Numbered from the stretch's first letter, positions 18,823-28,063 are shown. The stretch is 32,890 nucleotides of DNA from SAR202 cluster bacterium (GCA_016872495.1 VGZT01000026.1:1-32890); one strand, 5' to 3'. Made by a program: numbers and translations. Notes: generated by a model not told the origin, from the sequence alone.

Positions 18823-18828
18823 ATATTA
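18823..18828 (-). promoter_or_regulatory. Putative -10 box for the fumC operon
   Basis: TAATAT on the minus strand would start transcription near 18816, giving a leader of about 35 bases that includes the fumC GGGAG. The -35 region is poor (CAATTC at the right distance), which would fit an activated promoter. Confidence 0.35.
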
Positions 18829-18869
18829 GCGGATGGACCGCATCCCGAATTGCCGTTGCCCTGACCGCC

Positions 18870-18875
18870 TACAAT
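18870..18875 (+). promoter_or_regulatory. Putative -10 box for the oxidoreductase-isomerase-VOC operon
   Basis: TACAAT on the plus strand would start transcription near 18882, about 67 bases before the ATG at 18949. No good -35 lies at the right spacing (TTGCCG at 18850-18855 is 14 bases away). It is divergent from the fumC promoter in a shared 167-base intergenic region. Confidence 0.35.
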
Positions 18876-18948
18876 CCGACCGCGCCGGACCGCAGGCCGC
18901 CAGCCTGCCAGGCGCGTCCGCCGCGCCGTTACAACCAGGGGGAGAGAA

Positions 18949-19809
18949 ATGCCCGTTGGCACAATCGCGATCCTTAGCCCCGGGGAGATGGGGGGAGCCG
19001 TCGGTGGTGCACTGAGCCGGAGCGGTTTCCAGGTAATCACCTCGCTCGAGGGTAGGAGCGAACGCTCGAGGCAGTCCGCCCAGCGGCATGGCATTCGCGA
19101 CGTCGGCGGCTACGATGCACTGGTGCGCGCCGCTGACCTGGTCCTTTCGATCCTGGTCCCGGCCGAAGCGGTGGCGGTGGCCACACGCACCGCAGAAGCA
19201 ATGCGCTCAGCGAAACGTGGCATCTACTACGCCGACTGCAACGCGGTCGCGCCCGCTACGGTGCAGGCGATGGCCGAGATCGTGGAATCGGCGGGAGGGA
19301 ACTTCATCGACGGAGGAATCATCGGCGGCCCACCGCGCGCGGGCTATGCGCCCAGATTCTATGCCAGCGGCAAGTCTGCGCACGTGCTCGCCGAGCTGAG
19401 CGGGAAGGGCATCGAGGTCGTGACCGTTGGCGACGAAATCGGGAAGGCCTCGGCGGTGAAGATGTGCTACGGGGCCCTGACGAAGGGGACTATCGCTCTC
19501 CAGGTGTCGCTACTGATCGCTGCGGCCAGGCTGGGCGTCTATGACGACCTGGCCGCAGAGTTCCGGCACAGCCAGGCCGACGCCATGAAGCGGATCGAGG
19601 GACAGATCGGGCGACTGCCGACGGTCGCACACCGGTGGATCGGCGAGATGGAGGAGATCGCGTCCATGTTCGAAGCGGTCGGGCTCCCCGGTAACTTCCA
19701 TTACGGGTCAGCCGAGCTTTTCAGGATGGTGGCCGGCTCGCCGCTGGCGCAGCCCGGCGTAGCCCGGCCCTCGCTCAATGAGGCGGTAGGAACGCTGGCA
19801 AAATCATGA
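18949..19809 (+). CDS. NAD(P)-dependent oxidoreductase, 6PGDH/beta-hydroxyacid family with DUF1932
   Basis: This 286-residue dehydrogenase opens with a Rossmann nucleotide-binding motif in a variant form (ILSPGEMGGAVGGAL, residues 7-21). The C-terminal helical domain, YGALTKGTIALQVSLLIAA and what follows, matches DUF1932, a 6-phosphogluconate-dehydrogenase-like domain. Such proteins are grouped with 3-hydroxyisobutyrate dehydrogenases but their substrates are mostly unknown. The ATG has a strong GGGGGAGAG ribosome binding site. It is the first gene of a three-gene operon with a TIM-barrel isomerase (ATGA overlap) and a VOC protein, suggesting oxidation of a hydroxyacid or sugar acid. Confidence 0.88.
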   Translation: MPVGTIAILSPGEMGGAVGGALSRSGFQVITSLEGRSERSRQSAQRHGIRDVGGYDALVRAADLVLSILVPAEAVAVATRTAEAMRSAKRGIYYADCNAVAPATVQAMAEIVESAGGNFIDGGIIGGPPRAGYAPRFYASGKSAHVLAELSGKGIEVVTVGDEIGKASAVKMCYGALTKGTIALQVSLLIAAARLGVYDDLAAEFRHSQADAMKRIEGQIGRLPTVAHRWIGEMEEIASMFEAVGLPGNFHYGSAELFRMVAGSPLAQPGVARPSLNEAVGTLAKS

Positions 19810-20648
19810 AATTCAAACTCGGCTACTCAACTTACGCGCTCAAGGCCGTGGACCCGTTCGTCGCCTTGCCGAGGATTCGAGAGGTTGGATACGAAGCGCT
19901 CGAGATCTGCCTGAGCGAAGCCTGGCCAACCACGCCGGCGAGATTTCCGGCGGCAGAGCGCAAGCTGCTGGCCAGGCTGGCGCGCGACCTCGGTTTTCCG
20001 TCACCGATCCTCTTCGGGAACATCGATGTCTGTGCGCCCGCCGAGGGGCGGGCAGCGATGTTGAAGTCAGCCACCGAAAAATTCCAGATGGCGCGTGACC
20101 TTCACTACGACGACACGCCCATCTTGATGACCACTACCGCCGGGCACAGCATGCCGGGATGGGAACGGGGCAAATTCGAGATTCGCGACGCGTTCCTCCG
20201 GCTGGCTGATGTTGCAGCCGCCCAGGGCGTCACGATCGCGATCGAACCTCATGCCGGGACCGAATTTGAAACCCCGGAAAAGGCCGTATGGCTGGTCCAG
20301 GAGGTAAAGCACCCGAATATCAAGCTCGACCTGGACGTCAGCCACTTCTACGTCGAAGGCGCCACCGTCGAACACAGCATCGATCTTTGTGCGTCGCATT
20401 CGGTCATGGTCCATATCAAGGACGGTCGCAAGGTAGCCGGCAAGGTCGAGTACTGCCTGACCGGGGCGGGGACGATCGATCTCAACAGCTTCGTGCGTGC
20501 GCTTGCCCGCAACAACCTGCGTTCATTGCCGATCTACGCCGAGATCAGCGTGCAGCAGTCCAACCGTCCCGACTACGACCCGTGGTGGACGGCGAAGTTC
20601 TGCTTCGACGCCCTTGACCGTGCCTGCAAGGCGATGGCCGGCCGGTGA
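19806..20648 (+). CDS. Sugar phosphate isomerase/epimerase-like TIM-barrel protein
   Basis: This 280-residue protein belongs to the xylose-isomerase-like/AP-endonuclease-2 TIM-barrel group. The divalent-metal site typical of these epimerases can be traced: Glu in IAIEPHAGTE, Asp and His in LDLDVSHFYVEG, His and Asp in MVHIKDGRK, and Glu in IYAEISVQQS. Members isomerise or epimerise sugars, keto acids or inosose, so the substrate is open. Its ATG overlaps the stop of the oxidoreductase gene (ATGA), and the VOC gene begins 37 bases after its stop. Coupling to the DUF1932 oxidoreductase suggests consecutive steps in polyol or sugar-acid breakdown. Confidence 0.88.
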   Translation: MKFKLGYSTYALKAVDPFVALPRIREVGYEALEICLSEAWPTTPARFPAAERKLLARLARDLGFPSPILFGNIDVCAPAEGRAAMLKSATEKFQMARDLHYDDTPILMTTTAGHSMPGWERGKFEIRDAFLRLADVAAAQGVTIAIEPHAGTEFETPEKAVWLVQEVKHPNIKLDLDVSHFYVEGATVEHSIDLCASHSVMVHIKDGRKVAGKVEYCLTGAGTIDLNSFVRALARNNLRSLPIYAEISVQQSNRPDYDPWWTAKFCFDALDRACKAMAGR

Positions 20649-20685
20649 TCCCGGAGGGCGGCAGGCAGGGGCGGGCAATGCGGCG

Positions 20686-21147
20686 GTGAGAATCCTCAAG
20701 ATCAATCACCAGTCGATGCCGATCAGGGACCGCGGACGTGCCCTCACGTTCTGGCGCGATCTCCTTGGCCTCGAGATCGTGCCGACGCAGGAAGGCACCG
20801 GCGACCGCCTCATCTGGCTGCGTGCCGCGGATGGCAGCATGGTCCACCTGCTGCAGCGGGATGACCAGGACCGGCCCAATATCCACACTGCATTCGAGGT
20901 CGAGGACTTCGACGCCGCCCTGCAGGAAATGCGGGAAGCCGGGTTCGAGATCGTAAAAGGCCCGCTGGAACGGGCCGACGGACAGCGGGCTTTCTATGTG
21001 TTTGACCCGGAGGGCAACCGGCTTGAGTTCACGACCCGCAACGGGTTGAAGCCCTCGGGCCGCACCGTGAGCCGCGATGGGTACACCAGCGAGGCGCCTG
21101 CGCCCGGAGCCGCATCGGAAGGTCAGCCGCGCACGAACGGCGGGTAG
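20686..21147 (+). CDS. VOC family (glyoxalase/dioxygenase-fold) protein, copy B
   Basis: This 153-residue protein starts at a GTG at 20686, in frame with a longer opening that overlaps the isomerase gene in a different frame; I reject the longer form because its N-terminus is isomerase shadow. Metal ligands are expected at the His in INHQSM, the His in DGSMVHLLQ and the Glu in FDPEGNRLEF. Much of it aligns by eye with the VOC protein at 14969-15388: FWRD-LLG, DGSMVHL, HTAFEV, FDA, and the tail LKPSGRTVSRDGYT. It is the last gene of the oxidoreductase-isomerase-VOC operon and has a proline- and glycine-rich extension of about 18 residues after the shared tail. Confidence 0.87.
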   Translation: MRILKINHQSMPIRDRGRALTFWRDLLGLEIVPTQEGTGDRLIWLRAADGSMVHLLQRDDQDRPNIHTAFEVEDFDAALQEMREAGFEIVKGPLERADGQRAFYVFDPEGNRLEFTTRNGLKPSGRTVSRDGYTSEAPAPGAASEGQPRTNGG

Positions 21148-21233
21148 CCGGTCGGCCAAGCCGAACAGCCGGGACGAACGTTTGTGGTAATCGACCGTCA
21201 GCGACCCTGGATAAGGCGCGCCGACGTGCCCGG

Positions 21234-23321
21234 TCAAATACGGCCACCTCTTATTCGATCTGCCTGGCTCTCCAACTGGGCACGCAACGCTTCCGGCTCG
21301 TTCACCGGTAGCTGGCAAACGGAGTTCTCACACACGTAGGCGGCCGGTCGCCCGCCGATCCTCGTTCGGCCCGTCAGCAGTGGCAGCCGATGCGTCGCGG
21401 CATCGTCCGGCGAGCCCGCAAGCACCGACGTGGGGTGGTACCCGCGACGGTAGACCGCCAGCAGATCGAGCGTGCGCCGGTCTTGTTGATCGCCGATTAC
21501 GACCATTTCCCGGGAGGGCGAGGTGTAGAGGTCGAGGGCGGCCAGCCAGTGCCCCATGCCGGCCGGGGCACGCGCCACGAAGTCACGCACCGACCGCAAC
21601 GACTTTGCGGCATAGCCTTCCAGTTCAGAACGGCCGGTCAACCTCGCAAGCCGAATCAGTGCAACCGCGGCAGCCGAACCACCGCACGGCGTCGCGTTGT
21701 CGAAGATGTCGCGCGGCCTGACCACCAGGCGCTCATGATCCGAGCCGGTGTCGAAGAAGACCTGATCCTCGGAAGACCAGAAAAGTCCAAGCATGCCTTC
21801 AGCCAGCTTCTCCGCCTCGATCAGCCACCGCTCCTCGAAGGTCGCCTCGAACAGCGCCGTCAGAGCGTCGACCAGGTACGCGTAGTCTTCCAGGTAGGCG
21901 TTGAGGCGAGCAGTCCCCGCGCCATGCGCGTCGGCCTTCCAGGTGCGCAGGAGCCGGCCGTCCCGCACGAGCTCGGAAAGCAGGAATCCGCCGTTCTTTT
22001 TTGCTATGTGAAGGTAATGAGGGTTCTCAAGTGCTGCGCCGGCCTCGGCGAACGCCCTGAGGACGAGTGCGTTCCACGCCGTGAGCACCTTGTCGTCGCG
22101 CAAGGGCTTGACCCGTTTCGAGCGCTCGGCGAGCAGCAGTGAGCGGGCCCGGTCGATGGCCGCCGCCAGGTCCGAGGCCGGCATGCCGAGCTCCGCTGCC
22201 GCTTCTTCGGCCGGGCGGGGTACCGAAAGGATATTGCGTCCTTCGAAGTTCCCGTCGTCCGTGATGTCCCAGTAAACGCGCGCGATCCTGGACAGTTCCG
22301 GCCCCAGGATCCGGTCGATTTCGGACGCCCACCATACGAAGTACCGCCCCTCTTCGCCCTCGGAGTCGGCGTCCTGTGCGGAGTAGAAACCGCCACGCGG
22401 GGAGAGCATCTCGCGCTCAAGGTAGGCGAGGATCTCGTCGACGACCCGCCGGTACACAGGACGGCCAGTCGCCTGGAAGGCGTGCAGATAGAGCTGCGCG
22501 AGCAGGCCATTGTCATAGAGCATCTTCTCGAAATGAGGCACCAGCCACGCCCCATCGGTCGAATACCGGTGAAAGCCACCGCCCAGCTGGTCGTACATGC
22601 CGCCCGCGGCCATCTTTTCGAGGGTCAGCTCGGCCATCGTCAGGGCGTGCTCATTCCCGGCGCCCCGCCAGTGTCGTAACAGGAACTCGTAGGTCATCGG
22701 CTGTGGGAACTTGGGTGCAGTCCCGAACCCGCCGAGCCGGGGATCGAAGTCGCGGGCAAGGACACGGAACGCTTCCGAGAGCGTGTCACGAGAGAGCGGG
22801 GCGTCGCTCCCGCGGGCGCTGACCTGCTGCGCGATCTGGCCGAGCAGCTGGCCGGTGCCGGCGAGTATCTCTTCGCGCCTTTCCCGGTAGGCTTCTGCGA
22901 CCGCGCTGAGGACGCGCTTGAAGCTCGGACGTCCGTGCACATCCTCGGGCGGGAAGTAGGTCCCCGCGTAGAAGGGCCGGCCGTCGGGCGTGAGGAAGAC
23001 CGACATCGGCCAGCCGCCCTGACCGGAAATGAGCTGCGTCGCGGTCATGTAGATCGAGTCGAGGTCGGGGCGCTCTTCACGGTCGACCTTGATGCTCACG
23101 AAGTTCTCGTTCATGAGACGGGCCGTCGCCTCATCCTCGAACGACTCATGCTCCATCACGTGGCACCAGTGACAGGCGGAGTATCCGATGCTCAGGAAGA
23201 TCGGACGATCCTCGGCGCGCGCCTTCTCAAGCGCCTCAGCGCCCCAGGGGTACCAGTCGACCGGATTGTCCCTGTGCTGGAGGAGATAGGGGCTGGTTTC
23301 GCCCGCCAGTCTGTTCGGCAC
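21234..23321 (-). CDS. Thioredoxin-domain protein, DUF255/YyaL (spermatogenesis-associated 20-like)
   Basis: This 695-residue protein begins [26 protein letters not shown], the hallmark opening of the DUF255/YyaL family. A thioredoxin-like domain carries the redox pair C50-H-W-C53, followed by a long (alpha/alpha)6-barrel-like region resembling glycosidase or epimerase barrels. The cellular role is unknown; a redox or disaccharide-related function has been suggested for the family. I use the GTG at 23319-23321, which gives the conserved N-terminus and has AAAGGG about 11 bases ahead; a TTG at 23351 is the longer alternative. It is divergent from the SLC13-type transporter. In this gene both redox positions are encoded by ordinary cysteine codons. 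Confidence 0.93.
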   Translation of the reverse strand: MPNRLAGETSPYLLQHRDNPVDWYPWGAEALEKARAEDRPIFLSIGYSACHWCHVMEHESFEDEATARLMNENFVSIKVDREERPDLDSIYMTATQLISGQGGWPMSVFLTPDGRPFYAGTYFPPEDVHGRPSFKRVLSAVAEAYRERREEILAGTGQLLGQIAQQVSARGSDAPLSRDTLSEAFRVLARDFDPRLGGFGTAPKFPQPMTYEFLLRHWRGAGNEHALTMAELTLEKMAAGGMYDQLGGGFHRYSTDGAWLVPHFEKMLYDNGLLAQLYLHAFQATGRPVYRRVVDEILAYLEREMLSPRGGFYSAQDADSEGEEGRYFVWWASEIDRILGPELSRIARVYWDITDDGNFEGRNILSVPRPAEEAAAELGMPASDLAAAIDRARSLLLAERSKRVKPLRDDKVLTAWNALVLRAFAEAGAALENPHYLHIAKKNGGFLLSELVRDGRLLRTWKADAHGAGTARLNAYLEDYAYLVDALTALFEATFEERWLIEAEKLAEGMLGLFWSSEDQVFFDTGSDHERLVVRPRDIFDNATPCGGSAAAVALIRLARLTGRSELEGYAAKSLRSVRDFVARAPAGMGHWLAALDLYTSPSREMVVIGDQQDRRTLDLLAVYRRGYHPTSVLAGSPDDAATHRLPLLTGRTRIGGRPAAYVCENSVCQLPVNEPEALRAQLESQADRIRGGRI

Positions 23322-23357
23322 TGTGTCCGCACCCTTTCTTAAGCAGTTCAACTAGCG

Positions 23358-23363
23358 TAAAGT
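23358..23363 (+). promoter_or_regulatory. Putative -10 box directly upstream of the SLC13/ArsB-type transporter
   Basis: TAAAGT ends 9 bases before the GTG start at 23373, and no Shine-Dalgarno lies between them. As with the boxes before the cysteine desulfurase and mutS, this arrangement predicts a leaderless or almost leaderless transcript. Confidence 0.35.
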
Positions 23364-23372
23364 CTCGCATTC

Positions 23373-24590
23373 GTGGAAGCGATCGTTGTCCTCGTGTTTG
23401 TGCTCGTCTATCTCGGCATGATCGTCGGCCGGATCCCCGGCCTGGGGCTCGATCGTTCAGGGCTCGCGCTGGTCGGCGCGATCGCGCTGCTGGCGATCGG
23501 GTGGTTCTCGCTGACCGAAGCGGTGGCTGCGATCGATGCTTCCACGCTTTCCCTGCTGTTTGGCCTCATGCTGGTCTCCGCCCAGCTGCGCATCGGCGGC
23601 TTCTACTCTGCGGTGACCGAACGCATGGCGCGCGTGGACGTATCGCCACCGGCACTGCTCGGCCTCATGGTCGTCAGCGCCGGCATCCTGTCGGCGCTGC
23701 TGGTCAACGACATCGCCGTGCTCGCAATGGCGCCCTTGCTCATCGAAATCTGCGTGCGACGCAGCCTGGACCCCATGCCTTTCTTACTCGGCCTGGCCGC
23801 CGCCGCCAATGTCGGATCGGCCGGCACGCTGATCGGCAACCCCCAGAACGCGCTGATCGGCCAGACCCTTGACCTTTCATTCGCTCGTTACCTGGCGGAC
23901 GGCGGAGTTCCCGCGGCGTTGGGGCTCGGGATCGTGTGGCTGGTAATCGCGTGGGCCTACCGGGGCAAGTGGACGAAGGCATCCCCGCCGCTTGCCGTGG
24001 AAAGGCCGCCCTTCGACCGGTGGCACACGATACGCGGGCTCGTGGTCCTGGCGGCGTTGATCGCGCTGTTCCTGGTCGGCCGCTGGCCAAGGGAGCTGCT
24101 TGCGCTCGTCGCCGGCGGCGCGTTACTCGTGTTCAACCGGGGAATTGACTCGCGGCGGATCCTGAACCTCGTCGACTGGCAGTTGCTGGTGCTCTTTGCC
24201 GGGCTTTTCGTCGTGAACGCCGCACTGCTGGCGACGTCGGCGTTCGGTCAGACCACCGATACGCTGGCGGGCCGAGGGGTCGACATGTCGAATCCGGCCG
24301 TGCTTTTCGCGTCGTCGGCCGTCCTCTCGAATATCGTCTCCAACGTCCCGGCGGTCATGCTGCTGCTCCCGTTCGCAAAGGGCGAGATCGCCGGCCCGGC
24401 GCTGGCGCTTGCCAGCACGTTCGCCGGCAACTTCCTGATCGTTGGCAGCATTGCCAACATAATCATGGTCGACCAGGCGGGCCGGCTCGGTTTCCGCATC
24501 ACGTGGCGCGATCACGCTCGCATCGGCGTGCCCGTGACGCTTCTGACCCTCTTCCTGGCGGCAGGCTGGCTCTGGCTGCGGGCCCCCTAG
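23373..24590 (+). CDS. SLC13/ArsB/NhaD-type anion transporter
   Basis: This 405-residue membrane protein has about 10-11 helices. The repeats typical of the ion-transporter superfamily are visible: NDIAVLAMAPLLIEI followed by ANVGSAGTLIGNPQNALIG in the first half, and SNIVSNVPAVMLLLPF followed by GNFLIVGSIANIIMVDQ in the second half. Each half thus supplies an SNT-like (here N-D/N-V) motif and a helical hairpin. Relatives move arsenite, dicarboxylates, sulfate or sodium ions; the substrate cannot be read from the sequence. It starts at GTG without a Shine-Dalgarno and ends by overlapping the convergent S9 peptidase gene by 4 bases. Confidence 0.88.
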   Translation: MEAIVVLVFVLVYLGMIVGRIPGLGLDRSGLALVGAIALLAIGWFSLTEAVAAIDASTLSLLFGLMLVSAQLRIGGFYSAVTERMARVDVSPPALLGLMVVSAGILSALLVNDIAVLAMAPLLIEICVRRSLDPMPFLLGLAAAANVGSAGTLIGNPQNALIGQTLDLSFARYLADGGVPAALGLGIVWLVIAWAYRGKWTKASPPLAVERPPFDRWHTIRGLVVLAALIALFLVGRWPRELLALVAGGALLVFNRGIDSRRILNLVDWQLLVLFAGLFVVNAALLATSAFGQTTDTLAGRGVDMSNPAVLFASSAVLSNIVSNVPAVMLLLPFAKGEIAGPALALASTFAGNFLIVGSIANIIMVDQAGRLGFRITWRDHARIGVPVTLLTLFLAAGWLWLRAP

Positions 24591-26530
24591 CGGGCCTGCA
24601 GCGCCTCAGCCAGGCCGGGGACGTGTGCGGCGCCAACCGGCACGGTAATCGACGCCCCCTGGAAGTCGTCGCCGACCGGCTGGATCCTCCCGCCGAGGCA
24701 GGCAGCGAGGAATGCTTCCGAAACGGCATTGAAGGAGATTGCATTCTCAGGCCGACCGAATCCATGCCCCTCGTCGGGGTACAACAGATAGGTGACCGGG
24801 ATGCCCTTCGACTGCATCGCCTCGACGACCTGGTCCGACTCGGAGACCTTTACCCGCGGGTCGTTCTTGCCCTGTCCAATCAACAGCGGACGCTTGATGC
24901 GGTCGACGTAATTCAACGGGGACCGCTCTTCGAGTAATCGGCGCCCCTCCTCGGTCGCCGGGTCACCGATACGCACGTGGAAGGACTTGATGATTGGCTT
25001 CCAGTAGGGCGGGATGGTGTTGAGCAGAGTAAGTAAATTCGACGGGCCGACCAGGTCGACCCCGCAGGCAAAGAGGTCAGGGGTCATGGTCAGGCCGACC
25101 AGTGTCGCGTATCCGCCATAGCTTCCCCCCGCGATCGCCACCTTCTCAGGTTGCGCGATCTTCTCGGCAATCGCCCACCGGACCGCGTCGACCAGGTCGT
25201 CGTGCATCTTGCGGCCCCATTCGTGGATCGCGGCGTTGAGGAACTTCTTCCCGAAACCGGTGGAGCCGCGGTAGTTCACACTCATGACGGCGTAGCCGCG
25301 GTTTGCCAGCCACTGGTGGTACGCGTTGTAGCCCCAGTGATCGCGGGCCGCAGGGCCGCCATGGACATACAAGACCATGGGTACCGGCCGTTGCGGCCGT
25401 CCCGGCGTACGCGCGTCGCTGCCGGCCGGAAGGGTGAGGTAGGAGACCAGCGGCAAGCCGTCGCGCGCCGGGATCACGACCGGATGCATTTTCGACAGGC
25501 GCACGTTCTCCAGTTCGGGACGGGTCGAAAAGAGAAGGTCCAGGGCGCGGCTCGACCGGTCGTACCGGTAGTAGCGATCCGGGCCGTCGTCCCGGCCATA
25601 GCCGACGATCCAGCGGGTGTCGTCCAGCGTGCGTGCAGCGATGCCGAATTCGCCTTCTGCGGCCGACTCGAGCAGCCTGATATCACCCGAGAGGTCATCG
25701 TCGAGTACCGTCCAGGTGTCCTTCTCGTACGTGAACGCGACCGCCTGGGCACGCTTCGTCACGGGATGCCGTACCACGTGCCCGACATCTGCGCGTGGAT
25801 CCTCCGCCAGCAGCCGGGCTTCGCCGGTGGCGACATCCATCGAGAACAGCGCCGAGGTGTCGCGCCCCCTGCTGTCGACCAGGTACAGCTCTCGGGCTGC
25901 TGCATCAAAGCCGAGAGCGTAAGTCGTTAGAGCGTCCTCGACCGGGATGGAGATGAAGGGTTGCCAGTTGGCGCCGACGCGTCGCTGGATCGTTCTCCCG
26001 CCATCAGCCTCCATCCGGTCGCCCAGCCGGACCGTGTAGGAGTCGTCCAGCACGAAGCCTGAGAATCCTTCGTTGCGTTCTAACAGCGACGCCTTCCCGG
26101 TGGCGAGTTCGACGACGTGCAGGTCATGAAGCTCCGGATTGCGATCGTTAAGCCCGACCACGATCGCGCCGGGGATCCGGTGGGACAGCTTGGTGACGCG
26201 TGCCTGGACACCAGCCAGAGGAGTCAGGCTCCTGGCTTCTTTGCCCGCGTGGTCGATCGCGTACACCTGCCAGTTCTCGTCACCTTCCAGGTCCTGGAGA
26301 TAGAGGATGGTTTCTCCATCGAATGCCCAGAAGTGCGCCCTGATCCCGCGCTTGCGGTCGTGGGTAATCGGCCTTGCGGCGGCGATATCGTTGGCAGGGC
26401 CGGCCCAGACGTTAAGGACGCCGTCGACCGGCGCCAGATAGCTGATCAATCTGCCGTCGTGGCTCAGGGTGGGCCACGTGCGTGTCGGGTTTCCGAAAAG
26501 CAGACTGCGCGGCGTCAGGGGTGCTGGCAT
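24587..26530 (-). CDS. S9-family serine peptidase (prolyl oligopeptidase/acylaminoacyl peptidase type)
   Basis: This 647-residue enzyme has an N-terminal beta-propeller (about 1-350) and a C-terminal alpha/beta-hydrolase domain. The catalytic triad is S470 in GGSYGGYAT, D557 in GKNDPRV and H589 in DEGHGFGRPEN; the oxyanion region is VHGGPAARD. It should cut short peptides or remove N-terminal acylated or dipeptide residues. There is no signal peptide, so it is probably cytoplasmic. It starts at an ATG 31 bases downstream of the thioredoxin-NHL gene, on the same strand and probably in the same transcript, with AAAGG about 10 bases ahead. Its end overlaps the convergent transporter gene by 4 bases. 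Confidence 0.95.
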   Translation of the reverse strand: MPAPLTPRSLLFGNPTRTWPTLSHDGRLISYLAPVDGVLNVWAGPANDIAAARPITHDRKRGIRAHFWAFDGETILYLQDLEGDENWQVYAIDHAGKEARSLTPLAGVQARVTKLSHRIPGAIVVGLNDRNPELHDLHVVELATGKASLLERNEGFSGFVLDDSYTVRLGDRMEADGGRTIQRRVGANWQPFISIPVEDALTTYALGFDAAARELYLVDSRGRDTSALFSMDVATGEARLLAEDPRADVGHVVRHPVTKRAQAVAFTYEKDTWTVLDDDLSGDIRLLESAAEGEFGIAARTLDDTRWIVGYGRDDGPDRYYRYDRSSRALDLLFSTRPELENVRLSKMHPVVIPARDGLPLVSYLTLPAGSDARTPGRPQRPVPMVLYVHGGPAARDHWGYNAYHQWLANRGYAVMSVNYRGSTGFGKKFLNAAIHEWGRKMHDDLVDAVRWAIAEKIAQPEKVAIAGGSYGGYATLVGLTMTPDLFACGVDLVGPSNLLTLLNTIPPYWKPIIKSFHVRIGDPATEEGRRLLEERSPLNYVDRIKRPLLIGQGKNDPRVKVSESDQVVEAMQSKGIPVTYLLYPDEGHGFGRPENAISFNAVSEAFLAACLGGRIQPVGDDFQGASITVPVGAAHVPGLAEALQAR

Positions 26531-26560
26531 GTTGCATTTACCTTTAAGTGTCAGGGGGTG

Positions 26561-28063
26561 TCAGGGCAGGACTTCGAGCGTCCTGACGCGGTAGGAGGGC
26601 GAAAGAAGGTCTATGACCCTGATGCGATGGTTGTTCGTATCGACCACGTACAGCTGATCGCCCAGGATCGCCAGGCCGGCAGGTTCGTCGAAACTGGCGG
26701 TCGTACCCGCGCCGTCGTCGGCGCCTGCCTTGCCCGACCCGGCGATCGTCCTGACCTGGAGATCCGGGGTAGTGAGCCTCTTGATCTTGTGGTTGTAAGT
26801 GTCTGCGATGTAGACAGAGGTCGTTCCGCGTTCCTCGCGCAAGGCCAGGCCCTGGCAATGCTGCAGGACCGCCTTCCTGCCGGTGCCATCGCTGTCGCCG
26901 AAGTCAAACAAGCCGGTGCCCACGAGGGTGGTGACGGTCGCCCCGGGCCCGATGCCGGCGGTCCGGATTGCGCTTGTCTCACTGTCGGCGAAGTACACGA
27001 GACGCCCGTCGGTCTTGACCCCGTATGGCTGGGCACAGCGCGCCGCCGCAAGCGGACCGTCGATGATGTCCTCGCCTCCGTCGCCCGCGTAGGGGGCGAT
27101 CCGGCCCGAATCCAGGTCCATCGCCCAGAGTTGATGGAAGCCTGCCATGGCGATATAGAGCACTCCGTCATGCAGCGCGAGGTCGTACGGGGAGTTCAAC
27201 GGATTCTGCCTGGCATCGCCGCCCGCGTGCCGGTAGAGCGACTGCTCTCCCGTCCCGGCGATCGTACGCACCGACTTCTCCGCGAGGTCAACGATGCGTA
27301 TAGCGTGGTTCTCGGCGTCGGCAACGTAGATGCGATCGCCATCGATCGCCATCCCCTGCGGCTTGTTGAACGTGGCGTCGTGCAGGCTGCCGTCTGAGAA
27401 CCCGGGCTCGCCTGCGCCTACCGCCTCGATCACCCGGCCATCGATTCCAAGGACCAGGAGGCGATCGTGATTCGAGTCGGCGACTACCAGCCGGTTGCCG
27501 GCAGGGTCGGCCTCTATCTTGCCCGGGTAGGCGAGCGCTCGCGCGGCCTGGCGGTCCGCCTCGAGCTGGAATGGCAGGAGCTTGCGATCTATCTGCCCCA
27601 GCCGGTCGAACTCCCGGATCATGTCGCCGACCAGTTCATCGAACGGTTCCAGCTCGAACTCGCCCTCGTGCTTCCCGATGACCTTGCCCTGCGGGTCGAT
27701 GAACATCAGCGTGGGCCATGCCCGGACGGCGTAGCTCCGCCAGACGGTGAAGTCGCGATCGTTCACGACGGGGTGCTCGATGCCGTAGCGCACCACGGCG
27801 TTGCGGATATTCGCAGTCTCCTTCTCGTTAGGGAACTTCGAGGAGTGAACGCCGACCACGACCAGTGAATCCCGGTATTTGCGTTCCAGCTTCCGCAACC
27901 GCGGAAGTATGTGCATGCAGTTGATTCAACAGTAGGTCCAGAAGTCGAAGATCAGCAGCTTGCCGCGCAGCGCCTCGAGGGAAAGTGGACGGTCGACGTT
28001 CAGCCACTCGAGATCGCGCGGAAACGCGGGAGCGTTCACCTTGCCGGCGTATTTGGTCGTCAT
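26561..28063 (-). CDS. Thioredoxin-like NHL-repeat protein, candidate selenoprotein (in-frame TGA at 27926-27928)
   Basis: Read from the ATG at 28061-28063 with TGA as selenocysteine, this is a 500-residue protein. A thioredoxin fold (1 to about 155) has FDFWTYC-U46-INC49, with U46 where the family has the nucleophilic Cys of CxxC, and a likely cis-Pro at P117 (RAWPT). About six NHL repeats (180-500; e.g. [32 protein letters not shown]) form a propeller. NHLRC2-like relatives have the same layout with a Cys-Cys-x-x-Cys motif. The uninterrupted frame begins at 27916 just after the motif, so automatic annotation would lose the first 49 residues, including the active site. A hairpin 18 bases past the TGA fits a bacterial SECIS. 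The alternative is a nonsense mutation, but both sides of the TGA are perfectly conserved in character. The S9 peptidase follows in the same transcript. Confidence 0.8.
27890..27907 (-). promoter_or_regulatory. Candidate bacterial SECIS hairpin inside the thioredoxin-NHL gene
   Basis: On the minus strand CTTCCGC-GGTT-GCGGAAG forms a perfect 7-bp stem with a GGUU loop. The stem starts 18 bases and the loop 25 bases after the in-frame TGA. The published bSECIS description asks for a stem of at least 4 bp, a G in the first two loop positions and about 16-37 bases between UGA and loop; all are met. A GGU in the loop is also present in E. coli fdhF. The hairpin encodes LPRLRK, so it is both coding and structural. 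Confidence 0.65.

Noticed and set aside
20497-20685. N-terminal extension of the VOC protein overlapping the isomerase gene
   Set aside because: The extension is an out-of-frame shadow of the isomerase coding sequence; VOC homology starts at the GTG at 20686.
26561-27916. Simple reading of the thioredoxin-NHL gene as a 451-residue protein starting at ATG 27916
   Set aside because: This start lies immediately after the redox motif, has no Shine-Dalgarno, and would discard the first strands of the thioredoxin fold that are clearly encoded upstream in the same frame.
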